Assembly (NCBI GenBank): GCA_965116765.1
Contig: OZ220718.1
Span: 5,146,001-5,210,000 of the forward strand
Origin: JAJEEA01 sp965116765
Lineage (GTDB): Bacteria; Acidobacteriota; Vicinamibacteria; Vicinamibacterales; UBA8438
Length of the DNA stretch: 64,000 nt
Direction of reading: 5' to 3'
In this document: positions 52,872-60,886 of the stretch, in pieces
How positions within the stretch are numbered: position 1 is the stretch's first letter
Layout of the letters: the number at the start of each line of letters is the position of its first letter
Notes under the pieces: generated by a model
The model's input: the letters and a program-made list of their open reading frames with translations, nothing else
Databases searched by the model: none
What the model was told of the DNA's origin: nothing
Position numbers and translations under genes: made by a program

Positions 52872-55382
52872 CTACTGCGCGCGGCCGTCGCCCGCTTCCG
52901 GCGCCCGCCGCATCTGAAACGGCGTGCTCTCGACGATGCCCCGAATGAGCGACGACCACCGGTAGCCCCCGGGCCCGGCGTCCCGCAGAATCCGGCGAAC
53001 GGCCGGCGCGTCGTAGTGCTCGAGCCCCCGGCCGAGGGCATAGGTCATCAGCTTCTCGGTGACCGTCGTCGCGAACTCGGTCGCCCACGGCTCGCGCAGC
53101 AGGGCCTCGCGGAACGCGGCGGGGCCGTCGAAGGGGACGCCGTCGGGCAACGCGCCGGAGGCGTCGATGGGCGTGCCCGCCCCGTCCTCGCGCTCGCGCC
53201 ACCGGCCCACCGCGTCGAAGTTCTCGAGGGCGAACCCCAGCGGGTCGATCTTGGCGTGGCACGTGGCGCAGGCGGGGCTGGCCCGGTGCCGCGCCATCCG
53301 CTCGCGCATCGTGGCCGGGGCCGCCCGCTCGTCCGGCTCGTCGAGCTCGGGGATGTCCGGGGGCGGCGGGGGCGGCGGCGCCCCCAGCAGGTTCTCGAGC
53401 AGCCACTTCCCGCGCAGCACCGGCGAGGTACGGTGGGGATAGGAGGTCACCGTCAGCAGGCTGCCGTGACCCAGCAGGCCGGCGCGGCGGTCGTCCCGGT
53501 ACGCCACGCGCCGAAAATGGCTGCCGTAGACGCCGGGCATGCCGTAGTGCCGGGCCAGCCGCTCGTTGACGAACGTGTAGTCGGCCCGCAGCAGGTCGAG
53601 CACGCCGCGGTCCTCGCGGATCTGGCTCGCGACGAACAGCTCGGTCTCCTGCCGGAGCGCGTGCCGCAGGTTGTCGTCGAAGTCGGGGAAGCGGCCCGGG
53701 TCGGGGGCGGTGCCGCGCAGGTTGCGCAGGTAGAGCCACTGCCCCGCGAAGTTCTCGAGCAGCGCCCGCGCGCGCGGGTCGCCCAGCATCCGGCGGACCT
53801 GCTGCTCGAGGACGCCCGGCTCGCGCAGCCGGCCGCGCGCCGCGAGGTCGACGAGCTCGTCGTCGGGGATGCTGCTCCAGAGGAAGAACGACAGCCGCGA
53901 GGCGAGGTCGAGATCGCCGAGGCGGTACGGCGTGCCGGGGGCGGTCCCGGCGGGGGGCTCCTCGACCCGGAACAGGAACTTCGGCGAGACGAGAAGCGCC
54001 TCGATCGCCCAGCGGACGCCGTCCTCGAAGCCGCCGCCTTCCTGCCGCCCCGCCGCGTAGGCGGCGAGCAGGGGACCGGTGTCGGCGGCGGTCACCGGCC
54101 GCCGATAGGCGCGCCGCGCGAGGGCGCCGACGATGCGCTCGGCGCAGGCGCCCTCTTCCGCGGGCGCGTCCGGGTAGCAGGTGAAGATGGCGCTTCGGCT
54201 CGGCGTGTCGGCCGGGGTCCGCCCCGCGTACGGCCCGACGATCTCCACCCGCTCCACCGACGGGGCGTTCGGATAGAGGGTGAACGCGAAGCTCGTGATG
54301 GGGGGCGGCGGCGGGCGCCCGTCCACGGGCAGCGACCGCTCCAGCGCCTCGACGAACGAGACCCCGAGCAGACGGGTGCCGGCCGCGACGCGGACGCGCA
54401 CATCGAGCGGCGCCCGCTCGCCGAGGTCGAAGCGCCCCACCCGCTCGCGGTCGACCCGGACCTCCAGGGCGTGCCCGGCCCGCGACCGGCCCCGCAGCGC
54501 GACCCGGATGACGTACTCGGCGTCGAGCGGGAAGTGGTGGCGCACGGCCAGCCCGCCCCGCGACCCGAACGGCAGGTCGTCGCTCACCCGCCCGTCCTGG
54601 GCGAGCAGCGGCGACGTGCGGTAGAGGGCGGTGGTGGGGCGCAGGGTCGGGTCGCCGACGGCCTGGCGGCTGATCTTCGCGGCGGCGAGCAGGTAGCGTT
54701 CGAGCAGCCCCGGCGAGACGGTGAGGACGTCGCCGATGTTGTCGAAGCCGTACCCCGACTCGTCGGCCGGCAGCAGGGCCTGGCCGTCGACCTCGAGGGC
54801 CAGCAGGTCGCGGACGGCGTTGACGTACTCGGCCCGGTTCAGCCGCTGCAGCGCGGGCCGGCCCGGATCGGGCGCGGCCTCGGCCGCGCGGTCGAGGGCG
54901 GTCTCGAAGTACGCGACGAGCGCGGCGTAGCTCTCGGCGTCGGGGCGCGGCCGCGGAGACGGGGGCATCGTGCGGGTCCGGAGCTTCCTCAGCACCTTCT
55001 CCCAGACCGCGGCGTCGTCCGCGACGTGCGCGGGGTCGACGTCCTGGAGAGAGAGGCCGGCGGTCAGGGTGCGGGCGTTGTGGCAGGTGACGCAGTAGCG
55101 GTCCAGCACGGCGCGGGCGGAGGCTGCCTCGGCCGGTACGCCGGGCGGCGGCGGGGCCGGTACGCCGGGCGGCGGCGGGGCCGGTACGCCGGGCGGCGGC
55201 GGGGCCGGTACGCCGGGCGGCGGCGGGGTCGCCACGTTGCCCTGCCGATGCACGGCGCCGACACGCACGGCCTCGGTCGGGGCGTCGGGCGGAGGTTGTG
55301 CCGCTACGCCCGCGCCGGCCGCCGCCACGGCGACGGCGGCGAGGCCCGCGATGCCGATGATCCGTGCCGCGCTGCCTGTCAT
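52872..55382 (-). CDS. DUF1592 protein with cytochrome-c-like heme motifs (cassette B)
   Basis: 836 residues. Signal peptide (RIIGIAGLAAVAVAAAGAGVAAQ), a proline-rich linker of four PPPPGVPA units, then C97-V-T-C100-H in the PSCyt1-like segment, DUF1587 (RLNRAEYVNAVRDLLALEVDG), DUF1595/1592 (RRAYRRPVTAADTGPLL, LASRLSFFLWSSIPDDELV), DUF1588 with CATCH (HRASPACATCHAKIDPLGF) and DUF1585 (KLMTYALGRGLEHYD). It is a paralogue of the 39317 gene, lacking that protein's extra N-terminal basic stretch but gaining the Pro-rich linker. The start is ATG 55382, right after a duplicated leader. Confidence 0.93.
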   Translation of the reverse strand: MTGSAARIIGIAGLAAVAVAAAGAGVAAQPPPDAPTEAVRVGAVHRQGNVATPPPPGVPAPPPPGVPAPPPPGVPAPPPPGVPAEAASARAVLDRYCVTCHNARTLTAGLSLQDVDPAHVADDAAVWEKVLRKLRTRTMPPSPRPRPDAESYAALVAYFETALDRAAEAAPDPGRPALQRLNRAEYVNAVRDLLALEVDGQALLPADESGYGFDNIGDVLTVSPGLLERYLLAAAKISRQAVGDPTLRPTTALYRTSPLLAQDGRVSDDLPFGSRGGLAVRHHFPLDAEYVIRVALRGRSRAGHALEVRVDRERVGRFDLGERAPLDVRVRVAAGTRLLGVSFVEALERSLPVDGRPPPPPITSFAFTLYPNAPSVERVEIVGPYAGRTPADTPSRSAIFTCYPDAPAEEGACAERIVGALARRAYRRPVTAADTGPLLAAYAAGRQEGGGFEDGVRWAIEALLVSPKFLFRVEEPPAGTAPGTPYRLGDLDLASRLSFFLWSSIPDDELVDLAARGRLREPGVLEQQVRRMLGDPRARALLENFAGQWLYLRNLRGTAPDPGRFPDFDDNLRHALRQETELFVASQIREDRGVLDLLRADYTFVNERLARHYGMPGVYGSHFRRVAYRDDRRAGLLGHGSLLTVTSYPHRTSPVLRGKWLLENLLGAPPPPPPPDIPELDEPDERAAPATMRERMARHRASPACATCHAKIDPLGFALENFDAVGRWREREDGAGTPIDASGALPDGVPFDGPAAFREALLREPWATEFATTVTEKLMTYALGRGLEHYDAPAVRRILRDAGPGGYRWSSLIRGIVESTPFQMRRAPEAGDGRAQ
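55131..55226. repeat. four 24-bp units encoding PPPPGVPA
   Basis: GGCCGGTACGCCGGGCGGCG plus GCGG recurs at 55131, 55155, 55179 and 55203, in frame within the DUF1592 gene. The units are nearly identical at the DNA level, which suggests recent expansion and a length-variable linker. Confidence 0.9.
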
Positions 55383-55561
55383 CCCTACCTCTCCGGCGTC
55401 ACGGCCGCAGCCTGTGCCGCCACGGTGACAGCGGCGACGCGGCGATGCCCGATGATCCGTCTTGCCCCGTCCACCGAGCGGCCTCTCGTCACCGCCGCAG
55501 CCGGCCCGGTGCCGCGGCGACAGCGGTGACGCCGATGATCCGTCCTGCGCCGCCCGCCATC
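55356..55561 (-). repeat. two truncated copies of the DUF1592 leader upstream of the gene
   Basis: GATGATCCGT with related flanks occurs at 55356 (inside the gene), 55451 and 55534, spaced 95 and 83 bp. Read on the minus strand, the outer copy gives MAGGAGRIIGVTAVAAAPGR then a stop. The middle one gives (from GTG) DGARRIIGHRRVAAVTVAA then stops two bases before the real ATG (TAGGGATG). They parallel the true start MTGSAARIIGIAGLAAVAVA. They could act as upstream mini-frames. Confidence 0.7.
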
Positions 55562-55564
55562 CGG

Positions 55565-57187
55565 TCAGGGCCGCGGCTGGGCCGCTGCCTCGTCGCCGTA
55601 GTTCGTCAGCCCGAACGTCAGCTGGATGCCCGCGTCGGGGTCGGCGCCCAGCGCCCGCAGCCGCGCCGCCGCCTCGGCGTGGCGCACGAAGGTGGTGCAG
55701 CAGATGAGGTGCCCCTCGGCGATGCGCAACGGCGTCTGCTCGGCCCCGTTCAGCCCGTCGATGTCGGCGCCCCGGCCCACGAGGAACTCGATGACCCGGT
55801 TGGCGTTGTGGTACGCCGCCGCGTGCAGGGCGGTCTCGCCGTGGGCATTGGCCGCGTTCACGTCGAGGCCGAGGTCGAGGCCCGCCGCGAGGGCCGCGGT
55901 CGCCTTCTCCTCCGTCCAGTCGTAGTAGGTGATGTCGGTGGCGGCGCGCTTGCCCAGGCCCGCCGCCAGCATCAGGGCGGTGGTGCCGTCGTCGGTGGTC
56001 GCCCGCGGGTCGGCGCCGGCGTCGGCGAGCCGGCGCATCATGCCGGCGTCGGCGGACTTGGCGGCGACGAGGAACGGGGTCGACCCGATCTGGGTCAGCC
56101 GGCCGGAGCCGGGCGACGTGAAGACGCCGATCTCGAACGCGTTGGTCAGGCGCTGCGGCCGCTCGAGGCGGGCGTTCGGGTCGGCCCCGCGCGCCAGCAG
56201 CGCCTCCGCCACCGCCGGCTGCCCGGTGGCCGCGGCCAGGTGCAGCGCCGTGTACCCGGCCTCGGCGGGATGCGGGTCCGCCCCCGCTTCCAGCAACTGG
56301 AGCGCGATGGCGGGGTGGCGCTTGGTCAGGGCCAGCATCAGCGCCGTCACCCCGTCGGGCCCGGCGTCGTCCACCTCGGCCCCCGCCGCGAGGAGGATGC
56401 CCACGGACACGGCGTCGCCGGCCAGCACCGCGTAGAGCAGGGGCGTGAACCCGCCCTCGGGCCGCGGCGGGTCGCGATCGCCGTCGCGGGGCAGCGACGC
56501 CGGGTTGACCGCCTCGAACCGGCTCAGCACCCTCGCCTCGCGCACGATGGTCCGCCCCGGACGGGTCAGGACCGTGGTGCGCGCGTCGACGTCCGCCCCG
56601 ACCTCCGCGAGCACCGTCACGACGCGGGGGTGGGCCTCGGCCGCCGCCCACATCAGCGCCGTCTGTCCGCCCGCGGCCGCGGCGTCGACGTCGGCGCCGG
56701 CCGCGACGAGCCGGCGCACCACCGCGACGCTGCCCGAGCGGGCGGCCATCATCAGGGCGGTGCCGCCGGCGGGACGGGCGACGTTCGGGTCGGCCCCCGC
56801 CTGCAGAAGCCGCTCGACCATCGGCGCGCTGCCGTTCTCGGCCGCGAGCATCAGCGGGGTCATGCCGAGCTCGTTCGCGGCGTTCGGGTCGGCGCCCGCC
56901 AGCAGCAGCAGGTCGGCCGTCGCCGCGTCGTCGTGGTGCGCCGCCCACGCGAGGGCGGTCGCGCCGTCGGCCTGCGGGGCGTCGACCTCGATCCCCTCGG
57001 CGAGCAGGGCGCGCACCGCGCCAATGTCCCCGCGCCGGGCGGCGTCGGCGAGCCGCGCGTCGTCCGCCGGCGTGCTCGCGGCGACCTGGGTGCCCGGGGG
57101 TGCGGAAACGGCCGCGGATGCGTGCGGTACCGCCAGGCCGACGATCACGACGAACGCCGACGCCAGCGCGAGGGGCCGCATGGGCAT
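55565..57187 (-). CDS. exported ankyrin-repeat protein (cassette B)
   Basis: 540 residues with a signal peptide (LALASAFVVIVGLAVPHASA). About twelve ankyrin repeats, e.g. ATALAWAAHHDDAATADLLL and TPLMLAAENGSAPMVERLLQ, many with GADPNA caps. A gap at 205-230 and a tyrosine-rich ITYYDWTEEKATA interrupt the array. It heads cassette B, upstream of DUF1592. Homologous to the 37742 protein. The partner and the role of ankyrins with DUF1592 are unknown. Confidence 0.9.
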   Translation of the reverse strand: MPMRPLALASAFVVIVGLAVPHASAAVSAPPGTQVAASTPADDARLADAARRGDIGAVRALLAEGIEVDAPQADGATALAWAAHHDDAATADLLLLAGADPNAANELGMTPLMLAAENGSAPMVERLLQAGADPNVARPAGGTALMMAARSGSVAVVRRLVAAGADVDAAAAGGQTALMWAAAEAHPRVVTVLAEVGADVDARTTVLTRPGRTIVREARVLSRFEAVNPASLPRDGDRDPPRPEGGFTPLLYAVLAGDAVSVGILLAAGAEVDDAGPDGVTALMLALTKRHPAIALQLLEAGADPHPAEAGYTALHLAAATGQPAVAEALLARGADPNARLERPQRLTNAFEIGVFTSPGSGRLTQIGSTPFLVAAKSADAGMMRRLADAGADPRATTDDGTTALMLAAGLGKRAATDITYYDWTEEKATAALAAGLDLGLDVNAANAHGETALHAAAYHNANRVIEFLVGRGADIDGLNGAEQTPLRIAEGHLICCTTFVRHAEAAARLRALGADPDAGIQLTFGLTNYGDEAAAQPRP

Positions 57188-57270
57188 GGGTTCCGTGAAT
57201 GCTACTGCACCGACCGCTCAAGTTCCAGCCGGGACCCGACGGGCGCGGCCCGTCCCGTCCCGGGCCCGCT

Positions 57271-57550
57271 CATCGTCGCCCACGGCTCCGCTCGGCGTCC
57301 AACCAAACGCTCATGGCCGCGCGTCGCGCAGCCACCCCGACGGCATGAAAGTACGGCAGCCTGTCCGCGCTCACGGCACGCTACGCCGTCGAGGCCACAT
57401 GGGCAGCCTCAAGCGCGAGCGTCGCTACGTAGCGCATGAACCGCGGCTCCTTGGCGACCCTCTCGTCGCGTCAGAGGTGGTGTGTCTTCACCACCGTGTA
57501 CTTTCACGGCAATCCTGCAGGAGTCGGCGCCGTTCTACGGCGCAGGCTCC
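57271..57550. repeat. two partial dispersed hairpin repeats at the 57.2-57.5 kb gap
   Basis: 57271-57316 carries CATCGTCGCCCACGGCTCCG and CGGCGTCCAACCAAACGCTC, the left half of the element. 57517-57550 carries GGAGTCGGCGCCGTTCTACG and GCGCAGGCTCC, the right half, which includes the NHL gene's stop codon (57535). The 347-bp gap 57188-57534 otherwise has only a seven-base hairpin GGTGGTG-N6-CACCACC (57476-57495). Confidence 0.7.
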
Positions 57551-58686
57551 GGCTCGGCCGGCGTGAACTTCTGGACGCGGCGCCCGTCGAGGGTCTCGCC
57601 CACGAACAGGTTTCCCCGCGAGTCGACGGCGAGGCTGTGGGGCGACTCGAACTGGCCGGCCCACCGCCCGCGGCGGCCGAACGTGGCCGCGACCTCCAGG
57701 GTGTCGCGGCTCAGCACGTGGACGGCGTGGGCCCCGCCGTCGGCGACGTACACGAGCCGCTGGTCGGGGTCGCGCGAGAACGCGAGGTCCCAGGGCGTCC
57801 CGCCGACGGCGCCGTCCCGAAGGGGGGCGGCGACGAGCGCCTCGGTCGCGAACGTCCCGTCCGGCTCGAACACCTGCAGGCGCTGGTTGCCGCGGTCGCA
57901 GACGTAGACCCTGGCGTCGGCCGACCGCCCCACGCAGTGCGGCGTGTTGAACTGCCGCGGCAGCGGCCCGTCCCGCGAGAACGGCGGCTGGGGGGCGTCG
58001 TCGGGCGGGTCGCCGTAGCCGCCCCAGTGGCGCCGGTACTCGCCGGTGTCGGCGTCGAAGACGATGACCCGCCGGTTGGTGTAGCCGTCGCTGACGTAGA
58101 CCTCGTCGGTCTCGGGGTCGACGAAGATGTCGGTCGGCTGGCCGAGGAACCGCGTGCTGCCGCTGCCCGCGGTGCCGTTGCCGAACTCGCCGATCTGCAG
58201 CAGGAAGTCGCCCTCGGGGGTGAACTTGAGCACGTGGGCGTTGTCGGTGGTGGCGCGGCTCGACAGGTCGTAGGGGAGCCCGCCGCCGAAGCCGACCCAC
58301 ACGTTGTCGCGGTGGTCGACGTGGATGCCGTGCGTCTGCGTGCCCCACGCGTAGCCGTCGCCGGGTCCGCCCCAGCCGTGGACCACGTTGCCGTCGGGGT
58401 CGAAGGCGATGACCGGCGGGGTCGCCTCGGCCCCGCGCTGGCTGTTGGGCCGGTGGATGATCCACACGTTGTCGCGCGAGTCGGTGGCCACGCCGACGAC
58501 GTTGCCGAGCAGCCAGTCGTCGGGGAGCGGCCGCGGCCAGTAGGGGTCGACCTCGAACGCGAGGGCGGCGGTCGGCTCCCCGGGGGGCGCGGCGGCGTCG
58601 CCGGCGGCCTCCGTGTTCTCCGCCTGCTCGCACCCGAGGAGCGGCAGGGCGAGCATCGGCAGCACCGCGAGCAGTCGTTGTGGCAT
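57535..58686 (-). CDS. NHL-repeat lipoprotein (six-bladed propeller)
   Basis: 383 residues. Lipoprotein signal LAVLPMLALPLLGC. The mature chain has NHL-type blades: GVATDSRDNVWIIHR, HGIHVDHRDNVWVGFGG, PTDIFVDPETDEVYVSDGY, QFNTPHCVGRSADARVYVCDR, TPWDLAFSRDPDQRLVYVADGG and HSLAVDSRGNLFVGE. The layout resembles the peptidyl-amidoglycolate lyase-like NHL family in bacteria, whose function is mostly unknown. Its stop is supplied by a dispersed repeat. Divergent from QueG across 203 bp, where nothing stands out. Confidence 0.88.
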   Translation of the reverse strand: MPQRLLAVLPMLALPLLGCEQAENTEAAGDAAAPPGEPTAALAFEVDPYWPRPLPDDWLLGNVVGVATDSRDNVWIIHRPNSQRGAEATPPVIAFDPDGNVVHGWGGPGDGYAWGTQTHGIHVDHRDNVWVGFGGGLPYDLSSRATTDNAHVLKFTPEGDFLLQIGEFGNGTAGSGSTRFLGQPTDIFVDPETDEVYVSDGYTNRRVIVFDADTGEYRRHWGGYGDPPDDAPQPPFSRDGPLPRQFNTPHCVGRSADARVYVCDRGNQRLQVFEPDGTFATEALVAAPLRDGAVGGTPWDLAFSRDPDQRLVYVADGGAHAVHVLSRDTLEVAATFGRRGRWAGQFESPHSLAVDSRGNLFVGETLDGRRVQKFTPAEPEPAP

Positions 58687-58889
58687 GATGCCTTCGCAGT
58701 GTACGACACCCCGTTCGCCGTCGCATCGGCGGCGTCGCGCGGGGCATCCCGGCCCGCCCTGGCGCCGGAGGTCCGAGTCGCGGAACGGGCCGCCTCCCGC
58801 GGACAGGGCCGACTCGCGGCAGGGTCGATCGGGGTGGCGACGCCGCCAACGCGGCGGGGGAGCCGCGGCGACGATTCCGGGCTGACTCC

Positions 58890-59966
58890 ATGCTGACGTC
58901 CGACGCCGTCAAGGCGAAGGCCCGCGGCCTCGGCTTCGATCTGTGCGGGGTCGCGCCGGCCGCCGCGTTCCCCGAGCTGGCCGCGTTGCGCGACTGGCTC
59001 GACCGCGGCTATGCCGGCGACATGGCGTACATGGCGCGCACCGCAGACCGGCGGGCCGACGTCCGGGCGGTGATGCCGTCGGCGCGGTCGGTCGTCGCCC
59101 TGGGAACCCTGTACAACACGGACCGGCCCTGCTCGACCGAGATCGGCGAGCCCGGCACGGCGCTGATCTCGCGCTACGCGTGGGGCGACGACTATCACGA
59201 CGTCGTCGGCGAGCGCACCCGGGCCCTCGGCGCGTGGATGAGCGAGGCGCACGGCGGGCCCTGCGAGACCCGCGTCTACGTCGACACCGGGCCGGTGCAG
59301 GAGCGGGTGTACGCGCAGTACGCCGGCCTCGGGTGGATCGGCAAGAACACCTGCCTGATCAACCCCGACGTCGGGTCGTGGCTGTTCCTGTCCGAGGTGC
59401 TGTGCAGCGTCGCCCTCGAGCCCGACCCGCCGGCCCTCGACCAGTGCGGCGCCTGCACGCTGTGCCTGGAGGCGTGCCCCACCGGCGCCTTCCCCGAGCC
59501 GGGGGTGCTCGACGCCACCCGCTGCCTGTCCTACCTGACGATCGAGACGAAGGGGGCCATTCCTTCGGAGCGGCGCGCCGATCTGGGGGCGCACGTCTAC
59601 GGGTGCGACATCTGCCAGGATGTCTGCCCCTACAACGCGGCGGCTCCGGTCAGCGACGACCCGGCGTGGCAGGCCCGGCCGGCCCTCGACCGGCCTTCCC
59701 TCGTCGAGCTGTGGTCGCGGTCCGACGCGGGGCTGCGGCAGGCCATCCGCAAGGGGCCGATGACCCGGGCCCGGGTGAAGCGGCTGCGCCGTAACGTGGC
59801 GGTGGCGATGGGGAACAGCGGCGCCGCCGCCGCCCGCGACGCGCTCGCCCCGGAGCGGTGCGCGAGCCGGCCCGACGCCGACTCCATCCGCGACCCGCTG
59901 GTGGCGGAGCACGTCGAGTGGGCGCGGGCCGAGCTCGGGCGGCGGCGCCGAGAGCCCCCGCCGTAG
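58890..59966 (+). CDS. queG: epoxyqueuosine reductase
   Basis: 358 residues. Cobalamin-dependent last step of queuosine synthesis in tRNA: epoxyqueuosine to queuosine. The N-terminal DUF1730 domain (GYAGDMAYMAR, VVALGTLYN) is followed by two [4Fe-4S] clusters, CGACTLCLEACPTGAF with C in TRCLSYLTIE, and CDICQDVCPYN; GLGWIGKNTCL is the conserved active-site stretch. The C-terminal tail after about 320 is a short helical extension, a little shorter than usual. Complete. No other queuosine genes adjoin; that is common. Confidence 0.95.
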   Translation: MLTSDAVKAKARGLGFDLCGVAPAAAFPELAALRDWLDRGYAGDMAYMARTADRRADVRAVMPSARSVVALGTLYNTDRPCSTEIGEPGTALISRYAWGDDYHDVVGERTRALGAWMSEAHGGPCETRVYVDTGPVQERVYAQYAGLGWIGKNTCLINPDVGSWLFLSEVLCSVALEPDPPALDQCGACTLCLEACPTGAFPEPGVLDATRCLSYLTIETKGAIPSERRADLGAHVYGCDICQDVCPYNAAAPVSDDPAWQARPALDRPSLVELWSRSDAGLRQAIRKGPMTRARVKRLRRNVAVAMGNSGAAAARDALAPERCASRPDADSIRDPLVAEHVEWARAELGRRRREPPP

Positions 59967-60054
59967 CCTGGCGCCGGCTCCCGGCGGGCCGGCCGGGCCG
60001 GGACGGCCGCCGGCGGGCTCCCCCGCCGGTCCTCGCGTGCACTATGATCAATGC

Positions 60055-60615
60055 GTGGCGAACGGCAAGAACAAGTCGCTGGCGCCGAGGCTGCTGCTCT
60101 CGATGCCCCAGCTCCACGATCCGAACTTCCGGCGGACGGTGGTGCTGCTCTGCGAGCACGGCGAGGAGGGCGCCTTCGGGCTCGTGCTGAACCGGAAGAC
60201 GGACACGCCGGTCTCCTCGGTGGTGCGGCTGACCCCCCCGGTCGAGGTGCACAACGGCCTGCAGCTCTGGATCGGCGGCCCCGTCGAGCCCGAGCGGGGC
60301 TGGATTCTGATGGGGCACGAGCCGGCCGACGCCGAGTCGGTCGAGGTCTGCGAGGGGCTCTACCTGTCGACGTCCCCCAACCTGTTGCGGCGGCTCCTCG
60401 AAGACCGCCCCCCCGACCGCACGCGGCTCCTGACCGGCTACGCGGGCTGGGCGGCCGGTCAGCTCGACGCCGAGCTGTCGGCGTCGGCGTGGCTGATCGC
60501 CGACGTTCAGCTCGACCTCATCTTCGACGTCAAGGCCGCGCAGATGTGGGAGACCGCGATCCGGCGCCTCGGCGCCGATCCCACCCTGTTGCAGATGAGC
60601 AGCGGGGTCCACTAG
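60055..60615 (+). CDS. YqgE/AlgH family protein
   Basis: 186 residues, the normal length of the family. Conserved blocks: LAPRLLLSMPQLHDPNFRRT, GAFGLVLNR, WIGGPVEPERGWILM, LSTSPNLLRRLLED, RLLTGYAGWAAGQLDAEL and ASAWLIADV. Start GTG at 60055 (VANGKNKS); a GTG six codons upstream is possible. The family is widespread and its cellular role is not settled. It lies 88 bp after queG on the same strand. Confidence 0.93.
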   Translation: MANGKNKSLAPRLLLSMPQLHDPNFRRTVVLLCEHGEEGAFGLVLNRKTDTPVSSVVRLTPPVEVHNGLQLWIGGPVEPERGWILMGHEPADAESVEVCEGLYLSTSPNLLRRLLEDRPPDRTRLLTGYAGWAAGQLDAELSASAWLIADVQLDLIFDVKAAQMWETAIRRLGADPTLLQMSSGVH

Positions 60616-60623
60616 CCCGCCGA

Positions 60624-60830
60624 CCGTCGCCTTCGGCTCCCCTTGGCGCCCAACCAGCCCTCCAGGAATCCGCGCCGTTCCACCGCGCAGACTACGCGGG
60701 CTGCAGCTCGACGCCGAGTTCGGGGTCGCGTTGCTCGGTCGTCCGCCACAAGGTCAGGCCCGCCCAATCACGGCCGACGCAGCTGGGAATCCCCGCCGTT
60801 CCACGGCGCAGACTCCCGCCCCGCCAACCG
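60624..60830. repeat. two dispersed hairpin repeats after yqgE
   Basis: 60624-60695 reads CCGTCGCCTTCGGCTCCCCT, GGCGCCCAACCAGCCC, AGGAATCCGCGCCGTTCCAC and CGCGCAGACTACG, nine bases after the yqgE stop. 60784-60830 repeats the right half (GGGAATCCCCGCCGTTCCAC, GGCGCAGACTCCC). They fill most of the 271-bp gap between convergent genes. Confidence 0.8.
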
Positions 60831-60886
60831 CCGCCCTCGGCCCCACACACCGGCGTGGCCCGCGGCCCCGGGGCGGAGCCGCGCCG

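Noticed and set aside
57476..57495. Hairpin GGTGGTG-N6-CACCACC as a terminator
   Set aside because: No T-run follows the stem on either strand, and no gene ends at a suitable distance on that strand.
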